Positions 14,186 to 22,166 of a stretch of DNA of 34,609 nt are shown here, piece by piece. The notes beneath the pieces are model-generated. The model saw nothing but the letters and a program-made list of their open reading frames with translations. It was not told where the DNA came from and made no database searches. Position 1 is the stretch's first letter. Every line of letters starts with the position of its first letter. The position numbers and the translations under genes were made by a program. The stretch is from Armatimonadota bacterium (GTDB lineage Bacteria; Armatimonadota; Fimbriimonadia; Fimbriimonadales; GBS-DC), in contig JAUQOS010000016.1 of the NCBI GenBank assembly GCA_030550775.1, positions 1 through 34,609 of the forward strand. Direction: 5' to 3'.

Positions 14186-15763
14186 ATGCTCTCGCGTAGT
14201 GCGGTTTACGCAACAAACGGCGTCGTTGCCAGTTCGCAGCCGTTGGCGGTCAGCGCAGGTCTCTCTATTTTGCGCAGCGGTGGCAGCTTCGTAGATGCCG
14301 CCATCGCCACCTCCGCCGTGTTGTGCGTGGTGGAGCCTTGGGCGAGCCATTTAGGGGGCGATGCGTTCGTGGTGCTGTACGACGCTGCCAAACGCCAGAC
14401 GCTCGCGCTCAACGGCTCAGGGGCTGCCCCACAGGTCGCCACGCCTGAGCGGTTTCGTAACGGCATCCCTGTGCGCGGCATCACTGCTGCCACCGTGCCC
14501 GGCTTAGTAGATGCGTGGTTCCGCTTGCACACGCTGTATGGCAAGATGCCATTTGCTCGCTTGCTGGAGCCCGCGATTGAATATGCCGAGCAGGGCTATC
14601 CCATCAGCGCGCGCAAAGCACAGATTTGGAGTAACGCCGCACGCTCCAGTGCCCTGCGCCCCGTGCTGCAGGGCTTGCTGGGGCAAGAGCGCGCCCCGCG
14701 GGCAGGCGAAATTGTGCGCTGTTTAGACACCGCACGCACCCTGAAGGCAATCGCCGCAGGTGGGCGGGATGCGTTCTACAGGGGCGAAATTGCGCGGCGC
14801 ATCGTCGCGTTTTGCCGTCAGCATGGGGGCTGGTTCGAGGCGGATGACCTCGCGCGCCATGAGAGCGAACTGCTCCCCCCACTGCGCGTGCGCTATCGCC
14901 GCCACACTGTGCACGGACAGCCCCCCGTGTCGCAAGGCATTATCTTGTTGGAGGCGCTCGCCTTGCTAGACGGTTTTGACCTGCGCCGTATGGAACTTGC
15001 CCAGCGCACGCATTTAATGATCGAAGCCATCAAATGCGCCTATGCCGACCGCTGGGCATACTTGGGCGACCCCCGCATGGTGCCCCCGCGTGCCGAAGCG
15101 CTGCTGGATCCCACCTACATCCGCGAGCGACGCGCCGCGCTATCCACCGAGCGGGCGAAGCCGCTTTATGCGCCCGGTCAACTGCGCGATACGAACACCA
15201 CCTACTTCTGCATCGCCGACAAAGAGGGCAACGCCATCTCGTTCATCCAAAGCATCTATCACCCCTTTGGTAGTGGCGTGGTGGTGGAGGGCACAGGCAT
15301 CTTGCTCAACAACCGCATGCGGGGCTTCTCGCTGAACCCGAACAGCCCAAACCACCTTGCGCCGGGCAAACGCCCAATCCACACGCTCAACGCCTATGTG
15401 ATCACGCGCGGTGACGAACTTGCCTATGTGGGCGGCACACCCGGAGGCGACATCCAAGTGCAAACGAACTTGCAAGTGATCAGCCAGCTGATTGATTTTG
15501 AGTTAGACCCCCAGCGGGCGATCGAGCAGCCGCGTTGGGCTTGGCAACCCACCTCCAGCACAGAGCCGTCGGAAGGCGTGCTTACAGTGGAGACCGACGA
15601 CCCAAACGCGGAGCTGCTGGAAGCCTTACGCCAGCGCGGGCACAACCCTCGCACCACACCGCTGGGCACGCACCCTAGCGCCGTGCAGCTCATCCAAAAA
15701 CTGGGCAATACCTATTGCGCCGGCTCCGACCCGCGCGCAGAAGGGCACGCAGCGGGCTACTGA
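14186..15763 (+). CDS. ggt: Gamma-glutamyltransferase (Ntn hydrolase)
   Basis: GGT cleaves or transfers the gamma-glutamyl group of glutathione and related peptides. I take ATG 14186 (525 residues), because RSAVYATNGVVASSQPLA is where the family begins; an in-frame TTG at 14168 lies nearer a weak AGGA. The large-subunit motifs are GGSFVDAAIATS and TAATVPGLVDAW. The autoprocessing site is DTN-TTYF, so Thr338 by this numbering should become the N-terminal nucleophile of the small subunit, followed by DKEGNAISF and GGTPGGDIQVQTNLQV. There is no signal peptide, unlike the periplasmic E. coli enzyme, so it may act in the cytoplasm. The next gene is a gamma-glutamyl ligase-like protein, which suggests gamma-glutamyl compound metabolism. 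Confidence 0.9.
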   Translation: MLSRSAVYATNGVVASSQPLAVSAGLSILRSGGSFVDAAIATSAVLCVVEPWASHLGGDAFVVLYDAAKRQTLALNGSGAAPQVATPERFRNGIPVRGITAATVPGLVDAWFRLHTLYGKMPFARLLEPAIEYAEQGYPISARKAQIWSNAARSSALRPVLQGLLGQERAPRAGEIVRCLDTARTLKAIAAGGRDAFYRGEIARRIVAFCRQHGGWFEADDLARHESELLPPLRVRYRRHTVHGQPPVSQGIILLEALALLDGFDLRRMELAQRTHLMIEAIKCAYADRWAYLGDPRMVPPRAEALLDPTYIRERRAALSTERAKPLYAPGQLRDTNTTYFCIADKEGNAISFIQSIYHPFGSGVVVEGTGILLNNRMRGFSLNPNSPNHLAPGKRPIHTLNAYVITRGDELAYVGGTPGGDIQVQTNLQVISQLIDFELDPQRAIEQPRWAWQPTSSTEPSEGVLTVETDDPNAELLEALRQRGHNPRTTPLGTHPSAVQLIQKLGNTYCAGSDPRAEGHAAGY

Positions 15764-15816
15764 GCACCTTGCACGAACCCTGCGGCGCGTGCGCTTCAGC
15801 AGGTATCCTATCACTT

Positions 15817-16860
15817 GTGCCACACGCTTCGAAAGCCGTATCGGCACAAGCGATTGTCGCCTCGCCTGCAGTGGCGACTTTCGGGTTGGAGGAGGAGCTG
15901 TTCATCACCGAGCCGACGCGCCCCACGCTTGGCGCGCTGTATGTAATGGCGAAACTCCTCTGGCGCAATCCACGCTATTACTACACTCACTCAGCAACCA
16001 ACTTTGCGCGGGGGGCAGAAGTGCGCCAGTGCCTTATGAGCAGTGTGGAAATCGCCACACGCCCCCACGCCACCATCGACGCGCTGTTGGAGGACCTGCA
16101 GGTACGCCGCGCCGATCTGGCCGCCGCCGCTGGCGAAGCCTACCTTGTGCCTGTGGGGCATCTGTTTGACCTCGCATCGCCCACAAATACGGGCGGGCTA
16201 CACCTTCACATCGGCGTTGCACCTGAGCGACGCCCAATCGTCTATGCCAACCTCGCGTACTTTTTGCCCGTGCTACTGCTGCTCTCGGCGAGTAGCCCCT
16301 ATGCAGGAGGGCGCCGCTTTGGACAGTCGTATCGGATCGCGCACTCGTTCGCCATCGGTGCGTTGCGCCCCGACCCCTACTATCGCTTCCAAGACCTAAT
16401 CCTTTCGCGACGGCTGGGCACGATTGAAATCCGCGCCCTTGACCCAATTTGGGACTTGGAACGCCTCCGCTGGCTATTGCGGGCGGTAGCCACCATCGTG
16501 TCGCTGCCTGAGCGCATGCCGGTGGACTTGGAACGGTACGCCCGATTGCGCGAACAAGCGGCGCACGCGGGCTACACGCCCGAGCTGCAACGGCTGTATG
16601 CCGAACTACGCACACTCGTTGACTTGCCAGAGGAACTCCTGCAGCGCACGGTTGCCGATACGCTTGCCGAATCAGTGGCGCGTGTGGGACTTGCAGGCAC
16701 CTACGCGGCGCTGGACAACGCCTACCGCACCGGATATTGGCAGCAAGTCGCGCCGCGGACGCTGCGCCCTTCGCCCATCCGCGCGCTTTTGGGCTTGGGC
16801 GGCTACTACTTGCCCAAGCTACCCTATATTGCCTACAAAGCGTGGGCAGAGTGGCACTAA
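15817..16860 (+). CDS. GCS2-family carboxylate-amine ligase (YbdK/glutamate-cysteine ligase-like)
   Basis: Members join an amino acid to the gamma-carboxylate of glutamate using ATP. The frame is open from 15715, inside ggt. I take GTG 15817 (347 residues), since conservation begins at ATFGLEEELF; TTG 15814 is also possible, and neither has a strong SD. Motifs are GLEEELF (catalytic Glu cluster), SSVEIATRPH, GGLHLHIGV, RIAHSFAIGALRPDPYYRF and LGTIEIRALDP. These fit the YbdK/EgtA/plant-type GCL superfamily. The exact substrate cannot be read from sequence. Lying just after ggt, it may make the gamma-glutamyl compound that GGT breaks down. It converges on the minus-strand isomerase gene 12 bases away. 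Confidence 0.82.
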   Translation: MPHASKAVSAQAIVASPAVATFGLEEELFITEPTRPTLGALYVMAKLLWRNPRYYYTHSATNFARGAEVRQCLMSSVEIATRPHATIDALLEDLQVRRADLAAAAGEAYLVPVGHLFDLASPTNTGGLHLHIGVAPERRPIVYANLAYFLPVLLLLSASSPYAGGRRFGQSYRIAHSFAIGALRPDPYYRFQDLILSRRLGTIEIRALDPIWDLERLRWLLRAVATIVSLPERMPVDLERYARLREQAAHAGYTPELQRLYAELRTLVDLPEELLQRTVADTLAESVARVGLAGTYAALDNAYRTGYWQQVAPRTLRPSPIRALLGLGGYYLPKLPYIAYKAWAEWH

Positions 16861-16872
16861 AAAACGCTTTCT

Positions 16873-17628
16873 TTACAACTTGCCCATGCGGCGCATCGCC
16901 TCTAAGCAGAGGCGGATGGTTTCCAGCGGCGGGTGGGCGTAGGTCTCTTGCTCCACGATGTACCACTCCGTGCCGCCAACGGTTTCACACGCCTCAAAAA
17001 AGTCTGCCCACTGCACCTCACCTTCGCCAATGACCGCACTGGGGTTCGTGCTTGAATATTCCTTGCAGTGGACGGTAATTGCGCGCCCTGCATAGCGACG
17101 CACAAACGGTGCGGCGTGTGCCCCGCCGTGCAGTGCGTTGCCCGTGTCGATTTGCATAATCACTTCGGGGCGCGTGTGGCTGAAAAACAGATCCCACGGC
17201 AGCGTGCCATCCTCCAGCGGTTGGAACTCAATCGTATGGTTGTGGTAGCCTGTGCGGAAGCCGTGTGGTTGAATGCGCTCCGCGATTTCGTTGAACAGCT
17301 CAGCGGTCTGAAGCCACGCCTCGCGCGACGCAGTGCGCTCAGGAGGCAAGCCCGGCACAATCAAGTAGGGACACTTCAGCGTGGCGTGGAACTCCAGGGT
17401 GCGTTCTAAGTTATCGCCCAACAGCGCGTCTAAGCCAATATGCGTACCACAGCACTCCAAACCGTTGTCATCAAGCATTTTGCGCAGGGTAGCAGCGTCG
17501 TAGCCGTGGTAGCCCGCAAACTCCACCCCTGCGTAGCCCATCTTCGCAATCGCTGCCAAAGTGCCTGGCAGGTCGCGTTTGCAATCCTCGCGTACCGAGT
17601 ACAGCTGCACTCCAACTTTCACTGGCAT
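16873..17628 (-). CDS. Sugar phosphate isomerase/epimerase-like TIM-barrel protein
   Basis: The 251-residue protein belongs to the xylose isomerase-like AP endonuclease 2 superfamily. It begins with VGVQLYSVREDC and shows the expected metal ligands on successive barrel strands: Glu in GVEFAGYHG, His in CGTHIG, YHNHTIEF, Asp in MQIDTGNALHGG, His in ITVHCKEY and Glu in YIVEQETY. Many paralogues occur in Armatimonadota and Planctomycetes, and their substrates are mostly undefined. The start is ATG 17628 with only a weak SD. It stands alone, converging on the GCS2-family gene and diverging from the small secreted protein gene. Confidence 0.85.
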   Translation of the reverse strand: MPVKVGVQLYSVREDCKRDLPGTLAAIAKMGYAGVEFAGYHGYDAATLRKMLDDNGLECCGTHIGLDALLGDNLERTLEFHATLKCPYLIVPGLPPERTASREAWLQTAELFNEIAERIQPHGFRTGYHNHTIEFQPLEDGTLPWDLFFSHTRPEVIMQIDTGNALHGGAHAAPFVRRYAGRAITVHCKEYSSTNPSAVIGEGEVQWADFFEACETVGGTEWYIVEQETYAHPPLETIRLCLEAMRRMGKL

Positions 17629-17745
17629 AGCAACCGTTACTGTTCGCGTTCAAAAGCGGAATTCCTACCGCTTGTGCTAAGCGTTGGCGTATGTGGTAAA
17701 TTCCGAGCAGCACCTTGTGGTGCCAAAATCGCTGGAGGCAAAACC

Positions 17746-18198
17746 ATGCGCAACCGATGGCTCGGAGTGGCTGTGATTGCTTTGGTGTTCGGGGCAGGAT
17801 TTGCAACCCACCAGCTTCTCGTGCCAGACATCGAGGCAAGGCAACGCGCCCTGTTTCGGGACTTTGAGGAACTGGAGCGGCTTGGAGCATATGTGATCGG
17901 CGCAGACGGCGAAAATCTCGGCAGAATAGCTCGCAACGGTCCCAATGCGCTCGGCAATAAGTATGACGCGGGCAGCCCCTATAAGCACAACGGGCTTTTC
18001 AACCCATACAGCAAGTATGGTAGTCAGTATAGCTCAACTTCGGCATTCAACAAGTACGCGACGGATCCCCCTAAGGTAGTCGTGAAAATGGGCAGTGACC
18101 TCTACCTTGTGGGAGTGCTCACCACGAACCGCTACTTGGCGACTCAGGGGCAGCGGATTAATCCACACTTGCTGCGTGCGTGGCTGGAGTCGCAGTGA
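17746..18198 (+). CDS. Small secreted or anchored protein of a cyanobacteria-like type
   Basis: ATG 17746 follows CTGGAGGC at a good distance; the protein has 150 residues. An N-terminal hydrophobic helix (about 5-22) serves as signal or anchor. The body (about 48-150) reads ENLGRIARNGPNALGNKYD, then repeated turns of the type NPYSKYGSQYS with AFNKYATDPPKVV, then a GxLTTNRYL segment. This pattern is familiar from hypothetical proteins of cyanobacteria, where the repeats read NPYSKYGSPYS. I know of no function. The region after it, 18199-18558, has no gene. Confidence 0.75.
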   Translation: MRNRWLGVAVIALVFGAGFATHQLLVPDIEARQRALFRDFEELERLGAYVIGADGENLGRIARNGPNALGNKYDAGSPYKHNGLFNPYSKYGSQYSSTSAFNKYATDPPKVVVKMGSDLYLVGVLTTNRYLATQGQRINPHLLRAWLESQ

Positions 18199-18558
18199 AA
18201 GCAGCATCCTACCTTGTGCTCTCCACGCCAACTGCGCATGGAGCTGTCAACGCAGGGCAGAGGGAGCACACAGTTGCATCGCACTGCAAGCAAATGGATA
18301 TGGTTCAAGCCGTTTCTGAGCGAGCCAAGCCCCCCGGACGCTGGCTAAAGCGCAGCGCTGGTGTCAACGCTGGCGCCCACAAGCCGATGCAGGTCGACTC
18401 GTTCACATCGGAACAGCCTCAACCGTCGGCTCAAAGGCGCACGATGTGTTGCCTGAGAACTCGCGCCCTGATTTCCTAAACAGTCTACTTGAGCCGACGG
18501 CAGGGAATCTCGGCATCGGTCGCGAAATGTGCCATAATCATCCACAGGAGGCGAGAGC
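18199..18558. other. Gene-free region with a long inverted repeat and a promoter
   Basis: No frame here looks coding. CCGTCGGCTCAA (18423-18434) and TTGAGCCGACGG (18489-18500) are perfect 12-bp arms 54 bases apart, with GGCGC/GCGCC (18436-18440 and 18463-18467) inside. Further on, CATAAT (18533-18538) is the likely -10 of the next gene, and CAGGAGGCG its SD. If that -10 is right, the inverted repeat lies upstream of the transcript start. Confidence 0.5.
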
Positions 18559-19296
18559 GTGGACGAACCAATCAAGCGTTCGGAGGCGATAGAACGCGAG
18601 TACACGCAGGCAGTGATTTACGGGATTGTGGGGTTGGTGGCGTTGGTGCTCACTTTCCTCTTCTGGCGCTACGGCGGGATGTTTTACTCCTTCTCGTGGG
18701 GCTTTGGGTTGGTTTGGCTCGGTTCGTGGGGGTACGCCGCGTGGTCGTTTTACAAAACAACGCGCGTGCCTGCTTATCCAGTAGAGTGCCCCTTCTGCCA
18801 TAAAGAGAACATCCTTACGGGACCGCCACAATCTGATTTTGCCTGCGAGCATTGTGGGCGGCGCGTGCCGATTGAGAACGGGCGCGTGCTGGAAGTGATT
18901 GCCGTCAAGTGCCCCCACTGCGGCTCGATGGAGCAGGTCTCGGTGAAAGCCACTACGGCTATCTGCGAGCAATGTCAACGCGAGTTTCCTATTCGTGCTA
19001 CAGGGCGAGTACCTGCCGATATGCCGTTGCCCCAAGACGACCCCACGCCTTACGAACTGGTGTTGTTGGGCATTGATCGTCGCCATGAGGAGCAGGCGCT
19101 ACAAGCGTTGGCGCGGTTTTTAGACCTGACGCGCACCGACGCCAAAAAGTTGCTGGAAAGCGTGCCGATAGTGTTGCTTACCAACCTGCCGCGTCGCAAA
19201 GCCGAGGGCTATGTGCGCGAGTTGAGCGAGCAGGGCGTGCAAGTGGAGGCGCGCCGCATAGAAGACCCCAACCGCGTGCCCACGCCGTGGAATTAG
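18559..19296 (+). CDS. Membrane protein with two zinc ribbons and an L7/L12-like C-terminal domain
   Basis: GTG start after CAGGAGGCG; 245 residues. Two membrane helices lie at about 18-36 and 45-65. Two four-cysteine zinc ribbons follow: Cys77/80/96/99 and Cys118/121/136/139 (CPFC-CEHC and CPHC-CEQC). Residues about 170-232 resemble the C-terminal domain of ribosomal protein L7/L12 (LTRTDAKKLLESVPIVLLTN, then RRKAEGYVRELSEQG with VQVE). That fold in non-ribosomal proteins can bind partner proteins. The combination is not one I recognise by name. The stop overlaps the minus-strand peptidase stop in the tetramer TTAG. Confidence 0.72.
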   Translation: MDEPIKRSEAIEREYTQAVIYGIVGLVALVLTFLFWRYGGMFYSFSWGFGLVWLGSWGYAAWSFYKTTRVPAYPVECPFCHKENILTGPPQSDFACEHCGRRVPIENGRVLEVIAVKCPHCGSMEQVSVKATTAICEQCQREFPIRATGRVPADMPLPQDDPTPYELVLLGIDRRHEEQALQALARFLDLTRTDAKKLLESVPIVLLTNLPRRKAEGYVRELSEQGVQVEARRIEDPNRVPTPWN

Positions 19297-20231
19297 CGCG
19301 GGCGCGCAACCAGTTCGGCAACGCTGCTGCGCGCCCATTCAGGGCGTTTCGGGTCGGGAGTCAGCACCGCCTCGCGCGGATGCACCACTTGCCACCGCTT
19401 TATGCCGTGGGGTAAAAACAGATACGCGCCCGCAAACGGTAGGCGTATTTGGAGTGTTTCGGCTTCGGTAAGGCTTTCGCGTGCTCCGCGCAAAAAGTCG
19501 TCGGGTTCTACGCCCCCCGCGCACAGCATCGCTCTGCCGAGGCGCGCGCTGCCATACACGCGGTCGATGTAGAGCGCGAGCGCAAGGTACTCCTCGTAGC
19601 CGTCGCGGCGGCGCGAGCGCCACCGCTGCAGGTTTAGCCCCTCGCGCGCTATCCGAGCCACCAGTGGCTCCACGGCGCGACGCAAGTAGGCATCCAGCGT
19701 GCTTAGCGACGCGCCCATCAGATACGGCGCTTCGCCACCTTCCGCGCGTGCCTGCTGCACTAAGTAGTAAGTAAACCACCGCTCGCCCAAGTCGCCGTTT
19801 GCCCACGCCTCTGGTTCCACATACGAGTTGATGGGCGGCATAATCCAGTGCCCATACTCGTGGGTCAGCTCACGCAACCACTCGTGCGGCGGTACGCGCT
19901 CGCTAAGATCGTAGAGGTAAATCAGATTTTGTTGCTGCTCTGCGCCTGCTCTGCCTTCGGTCATCAAGAACACGCGCAGCAGGCGGTCGTAGCGCAGCGA
20001 GTGGTCTAAGCCCAACTTGGTGTGGGCAAGGATGTAGCACTTTAGCAGCAGGTGGCATGCGCGCTCGGCGTAGGGGTAGAGGCTCTGGCGTTGTGCGTGT
20101 ACCTCCACAAGGGGCGTGCGCGGCTCGCTTTCCAAAATGCCCTGCACGCGATAGGCAAACGCCGCTTTGTGGAGGGGGTCTTCCACAGGCGTGGGCAGGG
20201 GCTGCGGCGTGCCAACCACACGGTAGCGCAT
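19293..20231 (-). CDS. Putative zinc metallopeptidase (HExxH), function unknown
   Basis: The protein has 312 residues from ATG 20231. The motif ELTHEYGHWI (His124, Glu125, His128) is a classical HExxH zinc site, and acidic residues that could give the third ligand follow soon after (PEAWANGDLGE, about 140-150). The rest is helical with many Arg and Tyr, with no signal peptide and no membrane segment. It could be a cytoplasmic peptidase, or it could be exported by an unseen route. It starts 4 bases after the SLBB export gene, so the two form an operon. A role in processing or anchoring the exported polysaccharide machinery is possible but unproven. Confidence 0.68.
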   Translation of the reverse strand: MRYRVVGTPQPLPTPVEDPLHKAAFAYRVQGILESEPRTPLVEVHAQRQSLYPYAERACHLLLKCYILAHTKLGLDHSLRYDRLLRVFLMTEGRAGAEQQQNLIYLYDLSERVPPHEWLRELTHEYGHWIMPPINSYVEPEAWANGDLGERWFTYYLVQQARAEGGEAPYLMGASLSTLDAYLRRAVEPLVARIAREGLNLQRWRSRRRDGYEEYLALALYIDRVYGSARLGRAMLCAGGVEPDDFLRGARESLTEAETLQIRLPFAGAYLFLPHGIKRWQVVHPREAVLTPDPKRPEWARSSVAELVARPR

Positions 20232-20235
20232 AGAC

Positions 20236-21357
20236 CTACTGGCGCGTGAGGAGATAGATGATGCTTAGGATTAGCCACAGCACGCGCAAAGGCTCTTCCG
20301 CGGAGGCGCGGCGAGGCGGTTCGGGCACTTCTATGGTGTCGCCGGGCAGCAGCGGCTCATCGGGGCGTGTGCCTTGCGCCACCTCCAGCAAGTTCACCGT
20401 GATGCGCTGGGTTCTGCCGCGCTCGGTAGGGCGCGAGATGGTCACGCGCTCTAAAATCGCGTTTGGGCGCGGACCACCCGCTGCCTCAATCGCTTGGGTG
20501 AGGGTCATCCGCTCGGTGTAATTCAGCAATCCGGGACGGTTCACCGCCCCCCGCACCACGATGAACTGGCGCACGGCGCGGAACGGCACGGTAATCTGGT
20601 CGCCGGGTTGGAGCTCAATATCTGCTTGCAGGGTGTTGAGGTCAACCGTGAGCGGTTCAGGGGCGTTTGCGCGGCGTAGTTGAACACGCGCGGTATCCGC
20701 TTCTGGCAAGGTGCCGCCCGCTCTGCCGATGGCTTGAATCAGTGTTTTGGCATCGCTGTAGTCGTAGGCGCCAGGGTTGCGCACTGCCCCCAACACTAAA
20801 ACGCTTTGCCCACCTGCTCGGAGTGGCACGAAAATCCTGTCGCCTGGTTGTAGAACAGGGTTTTCGTTCGCGTCGTTTTCGCGCAGGAACTTAAGGTAGT
20901 TGACGGTCGAGCGTTCGCCGTTGGCGCGTTCGAGGCGAATGGCGCTCAGGTCGGCGGCGTCGGTGGGTTGGGCGGCGTCGAGCGCATCGCGCAATCGCCA
21001 ACCCGATTGCAAAGTAAACTCGCCCGCGCGGCGTACGGCCCCCTGCACAGTTATCTTCGGCTCTGCCCGCTGCGCGATTTCCACGCGCACTTTCGGCTCG
21101 CGATAAAACTCACCTTCGCGCAGGCGTTTGGCAATCTCCGCTGCCAACTCGTCGGGTGTGCGCCCTGCGGCTTCCACGCGCCCAATCAGCGGCATGCGAA
21201 TCGCGCCTTCAGAGTCAACCACATACACGCGCGAAAGCGACTCGTCGCCCTCTACCGTGATGCGCAGCGAGTCGCCCGCTTGGATGCGCGGCGCCTCTTG
21301 CGCCCACACGCTCATTAGCACGAGCCATGCCGCCAACAGCCAAACCCAACGCTTCAT
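20236..21357 (-). CDS. SLBB-domain polysaccharide export protein (Wza-like)
   Basis: I take ATG 21357 (MKRWVWLLAAWLVLM, 373 residues), since TATCCT ends 7 bases before it and a signal peptide follows (cleavage near VWAQ). An in-frame extension to 21414 is less likely. The Poly_export domain is at about 26-100 (IQAGDSLRITVEGDESLSRVY, DSEGAIRMPLIGRVEAAGRT). Three SLBB-type repeats follow, with ITVQGAVRRAGEF, VLVLGAVRNPGAYDY and FIVVRGAVNRPGLLNY, each paired with an LQPGDxIxVP segment. A C-terminal hydrophobic helix (LRVLWLILSIIYLLTRQ) could span the outer membrane, as the last helix of Wza does. Capsule or exopolysaccharide export is the likely role, and it fits the PEP-CTERM protein in this window. 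Confidence 0.88.
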   Translation of the reverse strand: MKRWVWLLAAWLVLMSVWAQEAPRIQAGDSLRITVEGDESLSRVYVVDSEGAIRMPLIGRVEAAGRTPDELAAEIAKRLREGEFYREPKVRVEIAQRAEPKITVQGAVRRAGEFTLQSGWRLRDALDAAQPTDAADLSAIRLERANGERSTVNYLKFLRENDANENPVLQPGDRIFVPLRAGGQSVLVLGAVRNPGAYDYSDAKTLIQAIGRAGGTLPEADTARVQLRRANAPEPLTVDLNTLQADIELQPGDQITVPFRAVRQFIVVRGAVNRPGLLNYTERMTLTQAIEAAGGPRPNAILERVTISRPTERGRTQRITVNLLEVAQGTRPDEPLLPGDTIEVPEPPRRASAEEPLRVLWLILSIIYLLTRQ

Positions 21358-21364
21358 ACACATG

Positions 21365-21370
21365 AGGATA
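21365..21370 (-). promoter_or_regulatory. -10 box of leaderless promoter for the SLBB gene
   Basis: GG-TATCCT on the minus strand is followed by 7 bases and ATG 21357. There is no SD. Confidence 0.45.
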
Positions 21371-21434
21371 CCTGACCGCGCAAGCCCCCTTGCGCCCCGC
21401 CACCCAAAAGCCACCGTTTGCTTGCCAAAAGGGG

Positions 21435-21440
21435 TATACT
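21435..21440 (+). promoter_or_regulatory. -10 box for grpE
   Basis: GGGG-TATACT lies 56 bases before the grpE ATG. There is no clear -35. No CIRCE element (TTAGCACTC-N9-GAGTGCTAA) is present, so HrcA control is not indicated. Confidence 0.4.
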
Positions 21441-21496
21441 CTCAATTCGAACGCGTTGTCACACATGGCAACGCACGCAAGGAGGTGAGCAGCGCC

Positions 21497-22081
21497 ATGG
21501 AGCCGACAACCACGACACCTGAAATGCCAGAGGCTCAAGCACAGGCGACTACCCAGGAGACGCCCGCAGCCGAGATCAGCGTGGAGCAGCTGCAGGCGCG
21601 TGTGAGCGAGCTGGAGCAGGCGTACGAGGAGCAGAGAAACCTTTACTTGCGCGCGCTGGCGGATTTTCAAAACTACCGTCGCCGCCAACAAGAGGAGATG
21701 GAACGCCAGCGCGGGCTGCTGCTGGAAGCCCTGATGGAGGAACTGCTGCCGATTTTGGACAACTTTGAGCGCGCCTTGCAGGCTGCGGAAGCGACCCGCG
21801 AACTGGAACCACTGCTGGAAGGCGTGCGCATCACCGAACGCCAAATCAAAGCATTGCTGGCACGCTACGATATCCATCCGATTGAAGCCATTGGGCAACC
21901 GTTTGACCCGAACTTCCACGAGGCAATCCAGCGCGTGGAAACCACCGACTACGAAGACGGCATCGTGATTGACGAGGTCGAGCGCGGCTATCGCATGGGC
22001 GAGCGCGTGTTGCGCCCCAGCCGCGTAATCGTGGCACGCCGTCCCTCCGAGCCCTCGCAAAGTATTGATGTGCAAGTCTAA
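21497..22081 (+). CDS. grpE: Nucleotide exchange factor GrpE
   Basis: GrpE releases ADP from DnaK in the Hsp70 cycle. The SD AAGGAGGTGAG (21479-21489) fixes ATG 21497, giving 194 residues. Residues 1-40 are a low-complexity Thr/Glu/Ala/Gln tail. A long coiled coil follows (about 32-80) with the signature YLRALADFQNYRRRQQEEM. A four-helix segment (about 85-130, ILDNFERALQAA, then GVRITERQIKALL) leads to the beta domain (PIEAIGQPFDPNFHEAI, GYRMGERVLRPSRVIVA). dnaK and dnaJ are not adjacent, and the only J-domain in the window belongs to a different membrane protein. Confidence 0.95.
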   Translation: MEPTTTTPEMPEAQAQATTQETPAAEISVEQLQARVSELEQAYEEQRNLYLRALADFQNYRRRQQEEMERQRGLLLEALMEELLPILDNFERALQAAEATRELEPLLEGVRITERQIKALLARYDIHPIEAIGQPFDPNFHEAIQRVETTDYEDGIVIDEVERGYRMGERVLRPSRVIVARRPSEPSQSIDVQV

Positions 22082-22108
22082 GGCGTAGCGTTACAACAGC
22101 ACGCGGAT

Positions 22109-22130
22109 GCGATGGCATTCTTGCCATCGC
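22109..22130 (+). terminator. Hairpin after grpE
   Basis: GCGATGGCA and TGCCATCGC make a perfect 9-bp stem with loop TTCT, 28 bases after the grpE stop. The core (TGGCATTnnTGCCATCGC) also occurs inside the hairpin at 9065-9108, so it may be a repeated terminator module. Confidence 0.65.
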
Positions 22131-22166
22131 TCAGCGTATGACCATGCGAATGTTGCTGCACCAAAA

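Noticed and set aside
16034-16966. Minus-strand open frame of 310 codons
   Set aside because: Antisense to the GCS2-family gene, which has conserved motifs; the frame is Arg/Ala/Pro-rich, as GC-rich antisense frames usually are.
18436-18490. TPP riboswitch
   Set aside because: Only CTGAGA fits; the second conserved block and the P1 closing stem of the THI element are missing, and no thiamine gene follows.
21424-21496. CIRCE element for HrcA before grpE
   Set aside because: No TTAGCACTC/GAGTGCTAA inverted repeat is found in the intergenic region.
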